64,000 nt of DNA from Pseudomonadota bacterium (GCA_021799355.1 JAJZAQ010000004.1:31821-95820); one strand, 5' to 3'. Counted from the stretch's first letter, positions 37,651-45,909 are shown. Notes: generated by a model not told the origin, from the sequence alone. Program-made: numbers and translations.

Positions 37651-39216
37651 ATGCCTCAGAGTGACGTTCTCATCCTCGGCGCCGGTCTGGCCGGCTTGTC
37701 CACCGCACTGCACCTGGCCGACCGCTTCAAGGTCACGGTGCTGGCCAAGCGCACCCTGGACGTGTCGTCGAGCCAGTGGGCGCAGGGCGGCATCGCCGCC
37801 GTGCTCGGCGAAGGCGACAGTTTCGACGCCCACGTGCACGACACGCTGGTGGCCGGTGCCATGCTGAACGACCTGCCGGCAACGCGCTTCGTCGTCGAGC
37901 ACGGCCCAGAAGCCATCGCCTGGCTGCGCGCGCAGGGCGTGCCTTTCGACACCGAAGGCAACGCGCTGCACCTCACACGCGAAGGCGGGCACAGTGCCCG
38001 GCGCATCGCCCATGTGGTCGATGCCACCGGCGCGGCCATCCAGACCACCCTGCTGGCCCGTGCCCGGGCGCATCCAAACATCACCCTGCACGAAAACCAC
38101 GTCGCCGTCGATCTCATCACCCAGCGCCATGTCGCCAGCAACAGCCCGCGGCGTTGCTGGGGAGCCTACGCGCTGGATACCGCCAGTGGCCGGGTGGAAA
38201 CCTTCGCCGCGGCGCACACCGTGCTGGCCACCGGCGGTGCGGGCAAGGTGTACCGCTACACCACCAATCCCGACACGGCCAGCGGCGACGGCATCGCCAT
38301 GGCCTGGCGCGCCGGCTGCCGGGTGGCGAACATGGAGTTCATCCAGTTCCACCCCACCTGTCTATACCATCCCAAAGCCAAAAGCTTCCTCATTTCAGAA
38401 GCCGTGCGTGGCGAAGGCGGCAAGCTGCTGCTGCCCGACGGCACGCGGTTCATGCCGGCGCACGATCCGCGCGCCGAGCTCGCGCCGCGCGACGTGGTCG
38501 CCCGCGCCATCGACTTCGAAATGAAAAAACACGGCCTGGACTGCGTCTATCTCGACATCACGCACCAGGGAGAGGCGTTCATCCGCCAGCACTTCCCCAC
38601 CATCCACTCCCGGCTGCTCGAACTGGGCATCGACATGACGCGCGAGCCCATCCCGGTGGTGCCCGCGGTGCACTTCACCTGCGGCGGCGTGCTCACCGAC
38701 CTGGGCGGGCGCACCGACCTGCCCGGACTGTACGCCGCCGGCGAAGTCACTTACACCGGGCTGCACGGCGCCAACCGGCTGGCGAGCAACTCGCTGCTCG
38801 AATGCGCCGTGTTCGGCAAAGCCGTGGCCGAGGCCATCGGCAACGCCGAAACGGTCACGCTGCCCGCGCTTCGCCGCTGGGACGAAAGCCGCGTCAGCGA
38901 CGCCGATGAACTCGTGGTCATCAGCCACAACTGGGACGAGCTGCGGCGCCTGATGTGGAACTACGTCGGCATCGTGCGCACCAACAAACGCCTGGAACGC
39001 GCAGCACACCGCATCGCGCTGCTGCAAACCGAAGTCGACGAGTTTTACGCCAACTTCCGCGTCAACCGTGATCTGCTCGAACTGCGCAACCTGCTGCAGG
39101 TCGCCGCGCTGATCGTGCGCTCTGCGCAGTTGCGCCACGAAAGCCGCGGCCTGCACTACAGCCTGGATTGGCCGCAGACCGCCGCTCCGGCAGCGCCGAC
39201 GATCCTCGTGCCCTGA
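37651..39216 (+). CDS. nadB: L-aspartate oxidase
   Basis: A 521-residue flavoprotein that oxidises aspartate to iminoaspartate for NAD synthesis. The N-terminal FAD motif is [13 protein letters not shown]. Family signatures include [38 protein letters not shown], and [17 protein letters not shown] near the C-terminal flavin contact. The C-terminal helical domain ([19 protein letters not shown]) is complete. It starts 6 bp after panC. nadA and nadC are not in this window. Confidence 0.95.
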   Translation: MPQSDVLILGAGLAGLSTALHLADRFKVTVLAKRTLDVSSSQWAQGGIAAVLGEGDSFDAHVHDTLVAGAMLNDLPATRFVVEHGPEAIAWLRAQGVPFDTEGNALHLTREGGHSARRIAHVVDATGAAIQTTLLARARAHPNITLHENHVAVDLITQRHVASNSPRRCWGAYALDTASGRVETFAAAHTVLATGGAGKVYRYTTNPDTASGDGIAMAWRAGCRVANMEFIQFHPTCLYHPKAKSFLISEAVRGEGGKLLLPDGTRFMPAHDPRAELAPRDVVARAIDFEMKKHGLDCVYLDITHQGEAFIRQHFPTIHSRLLELGIDMTREPIPVVPAVHFTCGGVLTDLGGRTDLPGLYAAGEVTYTGLHGANRLASNSLLECAVFGKAVAEAIGNAETVTLPALRRWDESRVSDADELVVISHNWDELRRLMWNYVGIVRTNKRLERAAHRIALLQTEVDEFYANFRVNRDLLELRNLLQVAALIVRSAQLRHESRGLHYSLDWPQTAAPAAPTILVP

Positions 39217-39233
39217 AAGCGTCTGCCCTGCCC

Positions 39234-40070
39234 ATGCCTGCGTCCGCACCGCTCCACCCCGATCTGGCCACCGTCAGCGCGCTGCTGCGCGACGCCGCGC
39301 GCGCCGAAATCCTCCCGCGCGCGCAGGCCCCGCAGCCCCACTTGAAGGCCGACGGCACCTGGGTCACCGCCGCCGATCTGGCCATGCAGACCCGCGTGCA
39401 GCGCGAACTCGCCGCACTGTGGCCCGCCATCCCGCTGCTGGGCGAAGAAATGCCCGCCACCGAGCAACAGCGGCTGATGGCGGAAGAAGCCGCCGCCCCG
39501 GACGGCCCCGGCCTCTGGGTGCTCGACCCGCTGGACGGCACCAGCAACTTCTCCGCCGGCCTCCCCGTCTTCGGCCCGTCGCTCGCCTGGATCCGCGGCG
39601 GCAAGGTGCAGCTGGGCGTGGTGGTGGATGTGATGCGCGACGAGGTGTTCGCCGCCGCGCTCGGCGCCGGTGCCTGGCTCAACGGCCAGCCGCTGCGCGT
39701 TCCACCCGCCCCGCCCCCGCTGGCCAAGACCATCGCCTGCATCGACTTCAAACGCCTGTCGGCACCGCTAGCCACGCAACTCGCCACCCGCCCGCCCTAC
39801 AGCTCCCAGCGCTCCATCGGCTCCGTGGCCCTGGACTGGTGCTGGGTCGCCGCCGGCCGCTTTCACCTCTACCTGCACGGCAGCCAGGGCCTGTGGGACT
39901 ACGCCGCCGGCAGCCTCATCCTGAGCGAGGCCGGCGGCCACAGCCAGACACTCGACGGTCAAAGTGTGTTCAACAACTCGCTGGACAAGCGCTCCGCGGT
40001 GTGCGCCGGAGATGCCACGCTGTTTGCACAGTGGACGCAGTGGGTCACTCAGGCAGCTACAGCGATTTGA
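39234..40070 (+). CDS. Inositol monophosphatase-family sugar/nucleotide phosphatase
   Basis: A 278-residue Mg-dependent phosphatase of the inositol monophosphatase fold. Metal-site motifs are LLGEEM, DPLDGTSNFSAG and LWDYAAGSLILSEAGG. The protein is clearly distinct from the SuhB-type copy at 22553. DGTWVTAADLAMQ near the N-terminus fits the CysQ/HisN-like branch, but the substrate (inositol phosphate, PAP, histidinol phosphate) cannot be fixed. It begins 17 bp after nadB and ends the pan-nad run. An 8-bp inverted repeat (40073-40099) directly after the stop is a weak transcript end. Confidence 0.85.
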   Translation: MPASAPLHPDLATVSALLRDAARAEILPRAQAPQPHLKADGTWVTAADLAMQTRVQRELAALWPAIPLLGEEMPATEQQRLMAEEAAAPDGPGLWVLDPLDGTSNFSAGLPVFGPSLAWIRGGKVQLGVVVDVMRDEVFAAALGAGAWLNGQPLRVPPAPPPLAKTIACIDFKRLSAPLATQLATRPPYSSQRSIGSVALDWCWVAAGRFHLYLHGSQGLWDYAAGSLILSEAGGHSQTLDGQSVFNNSLDKRSAVCAGDATLFAQWTQWVTQAATAI

Positions 40071-40072
40071 TT

Positions 40073-40099
40073 TGTTTCACGACCCGTGATTGTGAAACA
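40073..40099. repeat. Inverted repeat after the phosphatase gene
   Basis: TGTTTCAC and GTGAAACA form an 8-bp stem with an 11-nt loop, starting 2 bp past the phosphatase stop. No T run follows, so at most it is a weak terminator or 3'-end stabiliser. The bases to the IS edge (40100-40217) are AT-rich and hold the C-terminal remnant described next. Confidence 0.45.
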
Positions 40100-40147
40100 G
40101 TCTTTGCGTTCGGACAAAAACAAAAAACTTTGCGCCCGGTACAAAAT

Positions 40148-40216
40148 TTATGAAGCCATCGTCGCGATGGACTGCCGCGGCACGCGGTAGTCATTTTGCG
40201 TCATCAGATCGATTCC
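40148..40216 (-). pseudogene. C-terminal remnant of metallo-beta-lactamase/diiron protein
   Basis: Read on the minus strand directly after the IS, one frame encodes GIDLMTQNDYRVPRQSIATMAS and then a stop. I recognise the GIDLMTQ-x2-YRVP ending as resembling the C-terminus of flavodiiron-like metallo-beta-lactamase proteins. The other side of the IS carries an internal piece of the same family in the same orientation. Together they suggest one gene broken by the insertion, with the stretch between lost. The evidence for this small piece is modest. Confidence 0.45.
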
Positions 40217-40272
40217 GTGACCTGCCCCCATTTGCCGTACCAGTGTTTCGGAGAAGTCCTGGGGGTTGAAGG

Positions 40273-41106
40273 TTAATCGAAGTTTTGTTTCTGCTCACTG
40301 CCAGCAGCACCGCCAGCGCGCTGGCGGTGCTGCTGGGCGAATCGTGCCGGCGGGATGCGGCCCAGACTGCTGTGGGGCCTGACCTCGTTGTAGTCCCGCC
40401 GCCAATGTGCAATGCACTCCCGGGCCTGTGCCAACGATTCAAACCACTGCTCGTTGAGGCACTCATCCCGGAATTTGCCGTTGAAGCTCTCGATGTAGCC
40501 GTTCTGCATGGGCTTGCCCGGCTCAATCAGGATGTGCCGAATCCCGTGGGTGTGCGCCCAGGCCAGGAACGCCCGGCTGGTGAACTCCGGGCCGTTGTCT
40601 GTGCGCACCGCTGCCGGATAGCCCCGAAACCGGGCCACCTGATCCAGCACACGGGTGACGTATTGGCCCGAGATGCCGTAGTCCACCACAATCTCCAGTG
40701 ACTCTTTGCTGAAGTCATCCACCACCGTCAGGCACTTGATGCGCCGTCCATTGGACAGGCTGTCCGATACGAAATCCATGCTCAATACCTCGTTGATGTT
40801 CCTGGCCAGTTGCAGTGGCACGCGCTCCTGCGCTGGCCGTTTGGCTTTGCGGCGCTTCTTCACCGTCAGGTTGGCCTGCCGGTACAGCCGGTAGATGCGC
40901 TTGTGGTTCACCTCCGGAAACTGCTCGCGCAGCATGTCGTGGATGCGCCGGTAGCCAAATCGGCGACGCATCAGGGCCGTTTGCCGAATCTGCTCACCCA
41001 GGGTGGCGTTGAGCGCACTGGGCTGCGGTGGGTGGCGGTAGCTGTCTCGGGATAGCCCCACAAGGCGGCAGGCGTGCCGCTCCGAGAGGTGATGCTGCTC
41101 AATCAT
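40273..41106 (-). CDS. IS3-family transposase OrfB (DDE integrase core)
   Basis: A 277-residue catalytic part of an IS407-type transposase. An N-terminal HTH_21 region (RRRFGYRRIHDMLR) precedes an rve integrase core with the DDE triad: D in MDFVSD, D in VRTDNGPEF, and E in NGYIESFNGKFRDECL. All three are intact. The -1 frame stays open upstream of the ATG at 41106, through the orfA end, to about 41180. That allows a fused OrfAB by -1 frameshifting. The protein ends normally near the left terminal repeat, so the element may still be active. Confidence 0.93.
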   Translation of the reverse strand: MIEQHHLSERHACRLVGLSRDSYRHPPQPSALNATLGEQIRQTALMRRRFGYRRIHDMLREQFPEVNHKRIYRLYRQANLTVKKRRKAKRPAQERVPLQLARNINEVLSMDFVSDSLSNGRRIKCLTVVDDFSKESLEIVVDYGISGQYVTRVLDQVARFRGYPAAVRTDNGPEFTSRAFLAWAHTHGIRHILIEPGKPMQNGYIESFNGKFRDECLNEQWFESLAQARECIAHWRRDYNEVRPHSSLGRIPPARFAQQHRQRAGGAAGSEQKQNFD

Positions 41107-41138
41107 CTGTCGGATGGCGTCGCGCCGCGCCTGTGGGG

Positions 41139-41405
41139 CTAACGCTTTACCCCGAAGACGCTCTTGAGGGCGTGGATGTCAAGATGGGCTTCGGCCAGCA
41201 GTTTCTTGAGCTTGGCGTTCTCGCTCTCAAGCTCACGCAGGCGCTGGGCCTCCGAGGCCTGCATGCCGCCGAACTTGGCACGCCATTTGTAAAACGTGGC
41301 CTGGCTGAAACCACCGCTGCGGCACAGCTCGGGGATACCCATGCCGGCTTCGACCTGCCGCAAAAAGCCAATGATTTGTTCTTCGCTAAATCTGCTCTTC
41401 TTCAT
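41139..41405 (-). CDS. IS3-family transposase OrfA
   Basis: An 88-residue DNA-binding protein of the IS407 group. It has a helix-turn-helix (EEQIIGFLRQVEAGMGIPELCRSGGFSQATFYKWRAKF) and a leucine-zipper-like C-terminus (LRELESENAKLKKLLAEAHLDI). AGGAG lies ten bases before the ATG at 41405. An ATG nine bases upstream (41414) is too close to that site. The stop comes 33 bp before the orfB ATG. I could not identify the slippery heptamer with certainty; the run near GGGGTAAAG just before the orfA stop is a candidate. Confidence 0.92.
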   Translation of the reverse strand: MKKSRFSEEQIIGFLRQVEAGMGIPELCRSGGFSQATFYKWRAKFGGMQASEAQRLRELESENAKLKKLLAEAHLDIHALKSVFGVKR

Positions 41406-41473
41406 GTCCGTCATTCTCCTGGGTTGACGGACTTCTCTCGTTTACCGTGGTACGGCTGGCGGGGGGCAGGTCA

Positions 41474-41662
41474 GATTTGAGAGGGAAAATCGGCATCCAA
41501 ACCGGAGGAAAATGAACCGTCCTCAAGAGAAACCCCCAAATCACCGGAAAATAAAATTTTGCTCACCGGGTCGTAAAATTGGAAATTTCCCTCTGAATGC
41601 ATGAAGTGTGCCGGCAGACATACGATTTCTGACCGGCCTAGACGTAACGAACACGAACAAAT
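41474..41662 (-). pseudogene. Internal remnant of metallo-beta-lactamase-fold (ODP/diiron-like) protein
   Basis: A fragment of about 60 codons reading LGRSEIVCLPAHFMHSEGN, FQFYDPVSKILFSGDLG and on. PAHF-x-HS-GNF and DPVSKILFSGD are the signature of the oxygen-reducing diiron metallo-beta-lactamase proteins related to FprA. The intact family has a further 100 or so residues before this point and about 100 after. Here the upstream side is cut at a GACCTGACCC sequence (41664-41673) and the downstream side by the IS. The fragment is visibly AT-rich against its surroundings, suggesting foreign origin. It cannot be functional. Confidence 0.7.
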
Positions 41663-41697
41663 AGGGTCAGGTCTAGCTCTATTGCATTCGACCCATC
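41663..41697. repeat. Short palindromic element sharing the 78-bp repeat arm
   Basis: AGGGTCAGGTCTAGC (41663-41677) is identical over 14 bases to the left arm of the 78-bp repeats at 61749 and 63704. Twelve unrelated bases later comes GACCC, which pairs with GGGTC. It thus looks like a shrunken or half copy. It lies 14 bp past the DUF4197 stop codon and marks the truncated edge of the metallo-beta-lactamase remnant. Confidence 0.65.
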
Positions 41698-41710
41698 TCA
41701 CACGCAGACT

Positions 41711-42520
41711 TCACCGCCCCAGCGCCGCGCCGAAGACTTTGCCGAGCAACTTGCTGCCGGTGCCCAGTGGATCGGCGCGGATGGCTTTTTCCTGCTCGCC
41801 GATGGCCTGGTACAGGCGGTTGAGCGCCTGTTGCGTGACGTATTGCTGGATGCTGGCCTGATCGGCTTTCACCAGACCGAACTGCGCGGCCTGACCGGCG
41901 AAGCGGTTGTAGATCTGTGCCAAGCCCACCTTGTCGGTGGCGCGGGTGACGATGGGCAGGAACCTCTGCGTCAGCGGCGCTTCGGTCTTGCGTTTGAAGT
42001 AGTCGGTGGCGGCTTCGTCTCCGCCGGTGAGAATGCCCTTGGCGTCGTGCAACGACATGCTCTTGACGGCGCCGATCAACAGCGTTTTCGCCTCGGGCAC
42101 GGCGGCCTCGGCGGCGCGGTTGATGGCGAGTTCGAGTTGATCGGCCTGCGCACCCATGCCGGCCATGCGCATCAGGCCGCTGGCCTTTTCGATGGCGGGC
42201 GGCAGCGGAATGCGCCACTTGGCGTTGCCGTAAAAGCCGTTCTCACGTCCCAGTTCCCGCACCGCAACCTCGGCTCCGCGGGTCAGCGCCGACTTCAGTC
42301 CCTGATCGACTTCGCCATTGCTCAGCGCCGCCACCGCGGCATTCACCGCGCCCGATGAGGCACCACCCGCCTGCGCTGGCTGCTGTTGTTGCGCGGGGGC
42401 CTGCGCCGCGTCGATCGCGCCGCTGAGCTGGTTGGCCAGATTGCCGAGATCGAAAGCCATCGCCGGGGTGGCGGCGGTCAGGCACAGCAGCGCAGCAGCG
42501 AGGAAAAACCGGGTGTGCAT
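41711..42520 (-). CDS. DUF4197 domain-containing exported protein
   Basis: A 269-residue protein with a cleavable signal peptide (residues 1-22, ending ATPAMA). A Gln/Ala-rich linker around residues 38-52 leads to a DUF4197 domain over the remainder. Family hallmarks are LKSALTRGAEVAVRELG, FYGNAKWRIPLP and LHDAKGILTGGDEAATDYFKRKT. The function of the domain is unknown; the protein is probably periplasmic. The ATG at 42520 has GGAG six bases upstream. It follows the PilB-like ATPase gene by 29 bp in the same direction. Confidence 0.88.
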   Translation of the reverse strand: MHTRFFLAAALLCLTAATPAMAFDLGNLANQLSGAIDAAQAPAQQQQPAQAGGASSGAVNAAVAALSNGEVDQGLKSALTRGAEVAVRELGRENGFYGNAKWRIPLPPAIEKASGLMRMAGMGAQADQLELAINRAAEAAVPEAKTLLIGAVKSMSLHDAKGILTGGDEAATDYFKRKTEAPLTQRFLPIVTRATDKVGLAQIYNRFAGQAAQFGLVKADQASIQQYVTQQALNRLYQAIGEQEKAIRADPLGTGSKLLGKVFGAALGR

Positions 42521-42549
42521 GGACAACTCCTTTGCGCGGAGACGGGGGA

Positions 42550-44370
42550 TCAGCGCTGCGGGTCCGGCGTGGCGCGCAGCACTTCGTCGAGAGTGGTGAC
42601 GCCTTCGGCGACCTTGACGGCGCCTGCCAGCCGCAACGGGCGCATGCCGTCCTTGACCGCCTGTGCCCGCAGCGGGCCGAGTTCGGGGCTGCGCACCAGC
42701 AGCCCGCGCAGCGCTTCGGTGCAGGTGAGCAGCTCGTACAGGCCGACACGCCCGAGATACCCGGTGTTGCGGCATTCGACGCACCCCACGGGTTTGCAGG
42801 GCCGCAGCGCGAAGCTGGCTTTCCACGGCGCGATGGCGGCATGGAACGCCTCGGTGTCGAAATGCGCATCCGGCTGCTTGCAGTGCGGACACAACGTGCG
42901 CACCAGCCGCTGCGCCAGCACGCCAAGCAAGGTGGCGCTGGCCAGATACGGCGGCACGCCGAGTTCGAGCAGCCGCGTGATGCTGGCCGGCGCGTCGTTG
43001 GTGTGCAGGGTGGACAGCACCAGATGGCCGGTGAGCGCCGCCTGCACCGCCATGTCGGCAGTCTCGCGGTCGCGGATTTCGCCGACCATGATGATGTCCG
43101 GATCCTGCCGCATCAGCGCGCGCAGCCCTTCGGCGAAGGTCAGGTCGATGGCCGGCTGCACCTGCATCTGGTTGAACGCCGGCTCGACCATTTCGATCGG
43201 GTCTTCGACGGTGCAGACGTTGACCTCGTCGGTGGCCAGGCGCTTGAGGGTGGAATACAGCGTGGTGGTCTTGCCGCTGCCGGTCGGCCCGGTGACCAGC
43301 AGGATGCCGTTGGGCTGGCTGGTGAGCTGCTGCCACTGCCGCGCCTCGTGCGGCGGAAAGCCCAGCGCGGCCATGTCGCGCACCACCACGTCGGGGTCGA
43401 AAATGCGCATCACCAGCTTTTCGCCAAACGCCGTGGGCATGGTCGCCAGCCGCAGTTCGACCTCGTCGCCGCCGGGCCGGCGCGTCTTGATGCGCCCATC
43501 CTGTGGCCGGCGCTTTTCCACCACGTCCATGCGGCCGAGCAGCTTGATGCGGCTGGTCATCGCCGCCATCACCGCGCCCGGCACCTGGTACACCGTGTGC
43601 AGCACGCCGTCGATGCGAAAGCGGATCACCCCCATGTCGCGCCGCGGCTCAAGGTGGATGTCCGACGCCCGCTGCTCGAACGCGTACTGCCACAGCCAGT
43701 CGACCACCTGCACCACGCCGGCGTCGTTGGCGTCGAGCGCGCGGCCGCTGCGGCCGAGTTCGACCAGTTGCTCGAACTGGTTGACCGCGCCGCTGCTGCC
43801 GTTTTTCTGCGCGTGACGCACCGAACGCGCCAGGTTGAAAAACTCCACGGTGTAGCGCGCGATGTCCGTCGGGCTGGAGACGACCAGGCGGATCGGGCGG
43901 CGCAGCATGCGCTCCATCTCCGCCACCCAGCTGCGGTCGAACGGCTCGCTGGTGGCGATGGTCACTTCCGTGCTGCTGGCGGCCACCGGCAGAATGCGGT
44001 GCCGCTCGGCGTAGCTGATGGACATGAGGTCGCCGATTTTGCTGATGTCCACCTTCAACGGGTCGATGCGCAGATACGGCAGCGAAGCACGCTGTGCCAG
44101 CCACTCGGTGAGGGTGTCGATGTCGAGCACGCGGCCGTCGCGCTGGCACTTGAGCTCGGCCAGGGCGATGCGGTGCAGTGCATGCAGCTTGCCGCTGGCG
44201 TGGGCGCAGCGCTCCCAGCCGTAGCGACCGGTGGCGGCGTCGATCACCCCATCGGCCTGCAGCCATTGCAGCAGCTCGCGCCAGTCGAGGCGGCCTTGCG
44301 GCAGTGTCGATGCCGTCTGCGGCGACGGCGCAGGGCTGGTGGCGGGTGGGGAGGAACGCGGGTGGTCCAT
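42550..44370 (-). CDS. GspE/PulE/PilB-type secretion ATPase (orphan)
   Basis: A 606-residue type II secretion or type IV pilus ATPase. An N-terminal MshEN/T2SSE_N domain lies at about residues 60-190. Walker A GPTGSGKTTT is near residue 360, the Asp box and Walker B DPDIIMVGEIRDRE near 427, and the His box TGHLVLSTLHTNDAP near 455. A C-terminal tetracysteine zinc motif has CPHC near 493 and CVEC near 531. All catalytic motifs are intact. No gspD, pilC, pilA or other secretion partner is nearby. Instead its neighbours are DUF4197 and a spermidine-synthase-like gene. The ATG at 44370 is used; an upstream TTG in frame is less likely. Confidence 0.92.
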   Translation of the reverse strand: MDHPRSSPPATSPAPSPQTASTLPQGRLDWRELLQWLQADGVIDAATGRYGWERCAHASGKLHALHRIALAELKCQRDGRVLDIDTLTEWLAQRASLPYLRIDPLKVDISKIGDLMSISYAERHRILPVAASSTEVTIATSEPFDRSWVAEMERMLRRPIRLVVSSPTDIARYTVEFFNLARSVRHAQKNGSSGAVNQFEQLVELGRSGRALDANDAGVVQVVDWLWQYAFEQRASDIHLEPRRDMGVIRFRIDGVLHTVYQVPGAVMAAMTSRIKLLGRMDVVEKRRPQDGRIKTRRPGGDEVELRLATMPTAFGEKLVMRIFDPDVVVRDMAALGFPPHEARQWQQLTSQPNGILLVTGPTGSGKTTTLYSTLKRLATDEVNVCTVEDPIEMVEPAFNQMQVQPAIDLTFAEGLRALMRQDPDIIMVGEIRDRETADMAVQAALTGHLVLSTLHTNDAPASITRLLELGVPPYLASATLLGVLAQRLVRTLCPHCKQPDAHFDTEAFHAAIAPWKASFALRPCKPVGCVECRNTGYLGRVGLYELLTCTEALRGLLVRSPELGPLRAQAVKDGMRPLRLAGAVKVAEGVTTLDEVLRATPDPQR

Positions 44371-44394
44371 GGACGGCAAGTGTAGGCCAGGGCA

Positions 44395-45180
44395 TCAACG
44401 CGGCGGGCTCAGCCGCTTCAGCAGCCGCGCCCAGCGCCGCGCCGGCAGGCCGCCGGTGCGTGCGGCCACGGCGTCGGCGCGTTCGAGCAATTGCGCACGG
44501 GTCGGCAGCGCGGACTGCGCGGCGTCGCGCAGGGCAAACGCGATGAGGTTGCCATCGCGGTTGGGCGGCAACATCCACACACTGTCGCCCGGCTGGTCGA
44601 ACGCCCGGACGATGCGCTGCAGATTGCGTTCGAGCACCCGCGTGTGCCCTGGCCCGCTGAACAGGTTGACCACCATCGCGCCATGCGCTGCGAGCAGGTT
44701 GCGGCAGTTGGCGTAAAACTCGGCAGACTCGAACACCGGCGCCGCGGCGTCCTGGTCGTACATGTCCACATGGAGCACGGCAGCCATGCCGGCATGTGCG
44801 GCGTCGGCGGCGAATGCTCCGGCATCGGCGCACAGCACCTGTAGCCTGTCGTCCGGCGCGGGCAGCGCGAACCAGCGGTGTGCGGCCAGAATCACCGCCG
44901 GGTTGATTTCCACGGCGACGCAGCGCATGCGCAGCCGCTTGCGCAAGAATTTGGTCACCGCTGCCGCCCCCAAACCGAGCTGCACCGCCGTGCCGCCGCG
45001 CCATGCGGCCTCGGGCAGCAACAGCATCCACGCCATCATGCGTTGCACATACTCCAGCTCGATGTCGTTCGGCCGGGCAATCCGCATGCTGCCCTGGATC
45101 CACGGCGTACCCAGGTGCAGGTGGCGCACGCCGTCCTGCTCAGACAGGGTGGGCACAGGAAAAACGGGACGACGCGGCAT
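44395..45180 (-). CDS. Spermidine-synthase-like class I methyltransferase-fold protein
   Basis: A 261-residue Rossmann-fold protein related to polyamine aminopropyltransferases and their SAM-methyltransferase relatives. The nucleotide site reads AVQLGLGAAAVTKFL, followed by acidic VEINPAVI at the end of strand 2 and VLHVDMYDQDA in the strand-4 region. The classical spermidine synthase gate motif GGGDG is replaced by LGLGA, and the D-x-x-D pair differs. True polyamine synthesis is therefore uncertain. It lies between the DNA glycosylase (11-bp gap) and the PilB-like gene (24-bp gap), likely in one transcript. Confidence 0.8.
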   Translation of the reverse strand: MPRRPVFPVPTLSEQDGVRHLHLGTPWIQGSMRIARPNDIELEYVQRMMAWMLLLPEAAWRGGTAVQLGLGAAAVTKFLRKRLRMRCVAVEINPAVILAAHRWFALPAPDDRLQVLCADAGAFAADAAHAGMAAVLHVDMYDQDAAAPVFESAEFYANCRNLLAAHGAMVVNLFSGPGHTRVLERNLQRIVRAFDQPGDSVWMLPPNRDGNLIAFALRDAAQSALPTRAQLLERADAVAARTGGLPARRWARLLKRLSPPR

Positions 45181-45191
45181 GGCCTATCCAA

Positions 45192-45749
45192 TCAAGTCAA
45201 AAGACCGGCAGCGAGGAACGCGGCACGCCACGCCGCGTATTTCCGTTGCAGGCTCCAGCTGGCGTTGGCCGGACTGGTCGACGGCAGCCGCAGCACCTGC
45301 GGGCCCAGACGGCGGGTGATGCGCAGCGCCCGCGCCGACTCGCCGCCGTTGTGCGCGATCACGCGCAACGCCGGCAACCGGGCGACCAGCCCGGGCAGAT
45401 CGTTGAACTGCGCATCGCAAATCGCGCTGTCCAGGCTGCCCTGGCGGCGGCAGTGTGCGTACACGTCCCAGATGCCCAGGCCGCGGGCGTTGACTAGCTC
45501 GATACGCCGCGCATACGGCAGCGCGAGCAAATCCACGCCGAACACATCCCCGACGAGCCGCCAGAACTGGTTGCGCGGATGCGCGTAATACTGCTGCGCC
45601 TGCAGCGACGCCACGCTGGGAAAACTGCCCAGCACCAACAGCCGGCAATGCGGCGGCACCGCCGGAGCCAGGCCGCGCAGCAGCGGCGCGGCAGCTCCTT
45701 CGGCCGGGTCGGCCGGTGCAGCGAGGGAAACGGTCGTGCGCCTGGACAT
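45192..45749 (-). CDS. DNA-deoxyinosine glycosylase (uracil-DNA glycosylase superfamily)
   Basis: A 185-residue base-excision repair glycosylase of the hypoxanthine-DNA glycosylase group. The first motif is LGSFPSVASLQAQQYYAHPRNQFW near residues 40-65, with the GSFPS loop characteristic of this family. The closing motif is LPSTSPANAS near residues 150-160. It removes deaminated adenine (hypoxanthine) from DNA. The ATG at 45749 is taken because the open frame upstream would run into the tRNA gene. It is divergent from tRNA-Gly. Confidence 0.88.
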   Translation of the reverse strand: MSRRTTVSLAAPADPAEGAAAPLLRGLAPAVPPHCRLLVLGSFPSVASLQAQQYYAHPRNQFWRLVGDVFGVDLLALPYARRIELVNARGLGIWDVYAHCRRQGSLDSAICDAQFNDLPGLVARLPALRVIAHNGGESARALRITRRLGPQVLRLPSTSPANASWSLQRKYAAWRAAFLAAGLLT

Positions 45750-45802
45750 CGCCCGGTATTGTCGCTGGTCGCAACGGCAACCGGCCGAAGCCGCCGGCTG
45801 CT

Positions 45803-45808
45803 TATAAT
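45803..45808 (+). promoter_or_regulatory. tRNA-Gly promoter -10 element
   Basis: A perfect TATAAT, 18 bp before the tRNA start. It is followed by a GC-rich discriminator (GTGCGGCC) of the type found at stringently controlled stable-RNA promoters. No good -35 hexamer is visible at the right distance. Confidence 0.7.
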
Positions 45809-45826
45809 GTGCGGCCTGACTGCATT

Positions 45827-45900
45827 GCGGGTGTAGTTCAATGGTAGAACGGGAGCTTCCCAAGCTCTTAACGTGGGTTCGATTCCCATCACCCGCTCCA
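45827..45900 (+). tRNA. tRNA-Gly (anticodon CCC)
   Basis: A 74-nt tRNA with a 7-bp acceptor stem (GCGGGTG with CACCCGC), D arm GTTC-AATGGTA-GAAC, and an anticodon stem GGAGC/GCTCT. The loop TTCCCAA gives anticodon CCC at 45859-45861, reading GGG. The T arm is GTGGG-TTCGATT-CCCAT. The 3' CCA is encoded. All invariant loop bases are present. Confidence 0.97.
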
Positions 45901-45909
45901 ACTTCCCGT

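Larger units (their letters stand above)
40218..41473 (-). mobile_element. IS3-family (IS407-like) insertion sequence, 1,256 bp
   Basis: A complete element bounded by TGACCTGCCCCC at 40218-40229 and its inverted copy at 41462-41473. Further matching blocks (GCCGTACCA, GAGAAGTCC) lie inside each end. It contains overlapping-frame orfA and orfB, orfB lying in the -1 frame relative to orfA, as in IS3-family elements that make OrfAB by frameshifting. No 4-bp target duplication directly abuts the ends (TCCG on the left, GATT on the right), so insertion was probably followed by deletion. It lies within a broken metallo-beta-lactamase gene. Confidence 0.9.

Noticed and set aside
40211..41477. GATT on both sides of the IS as a 4-bp target duplication
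   Set aside because: On the left it is separated from the terminal repeat by CCG, so it does not directly abut the element; four-base matches arise easily by chance.
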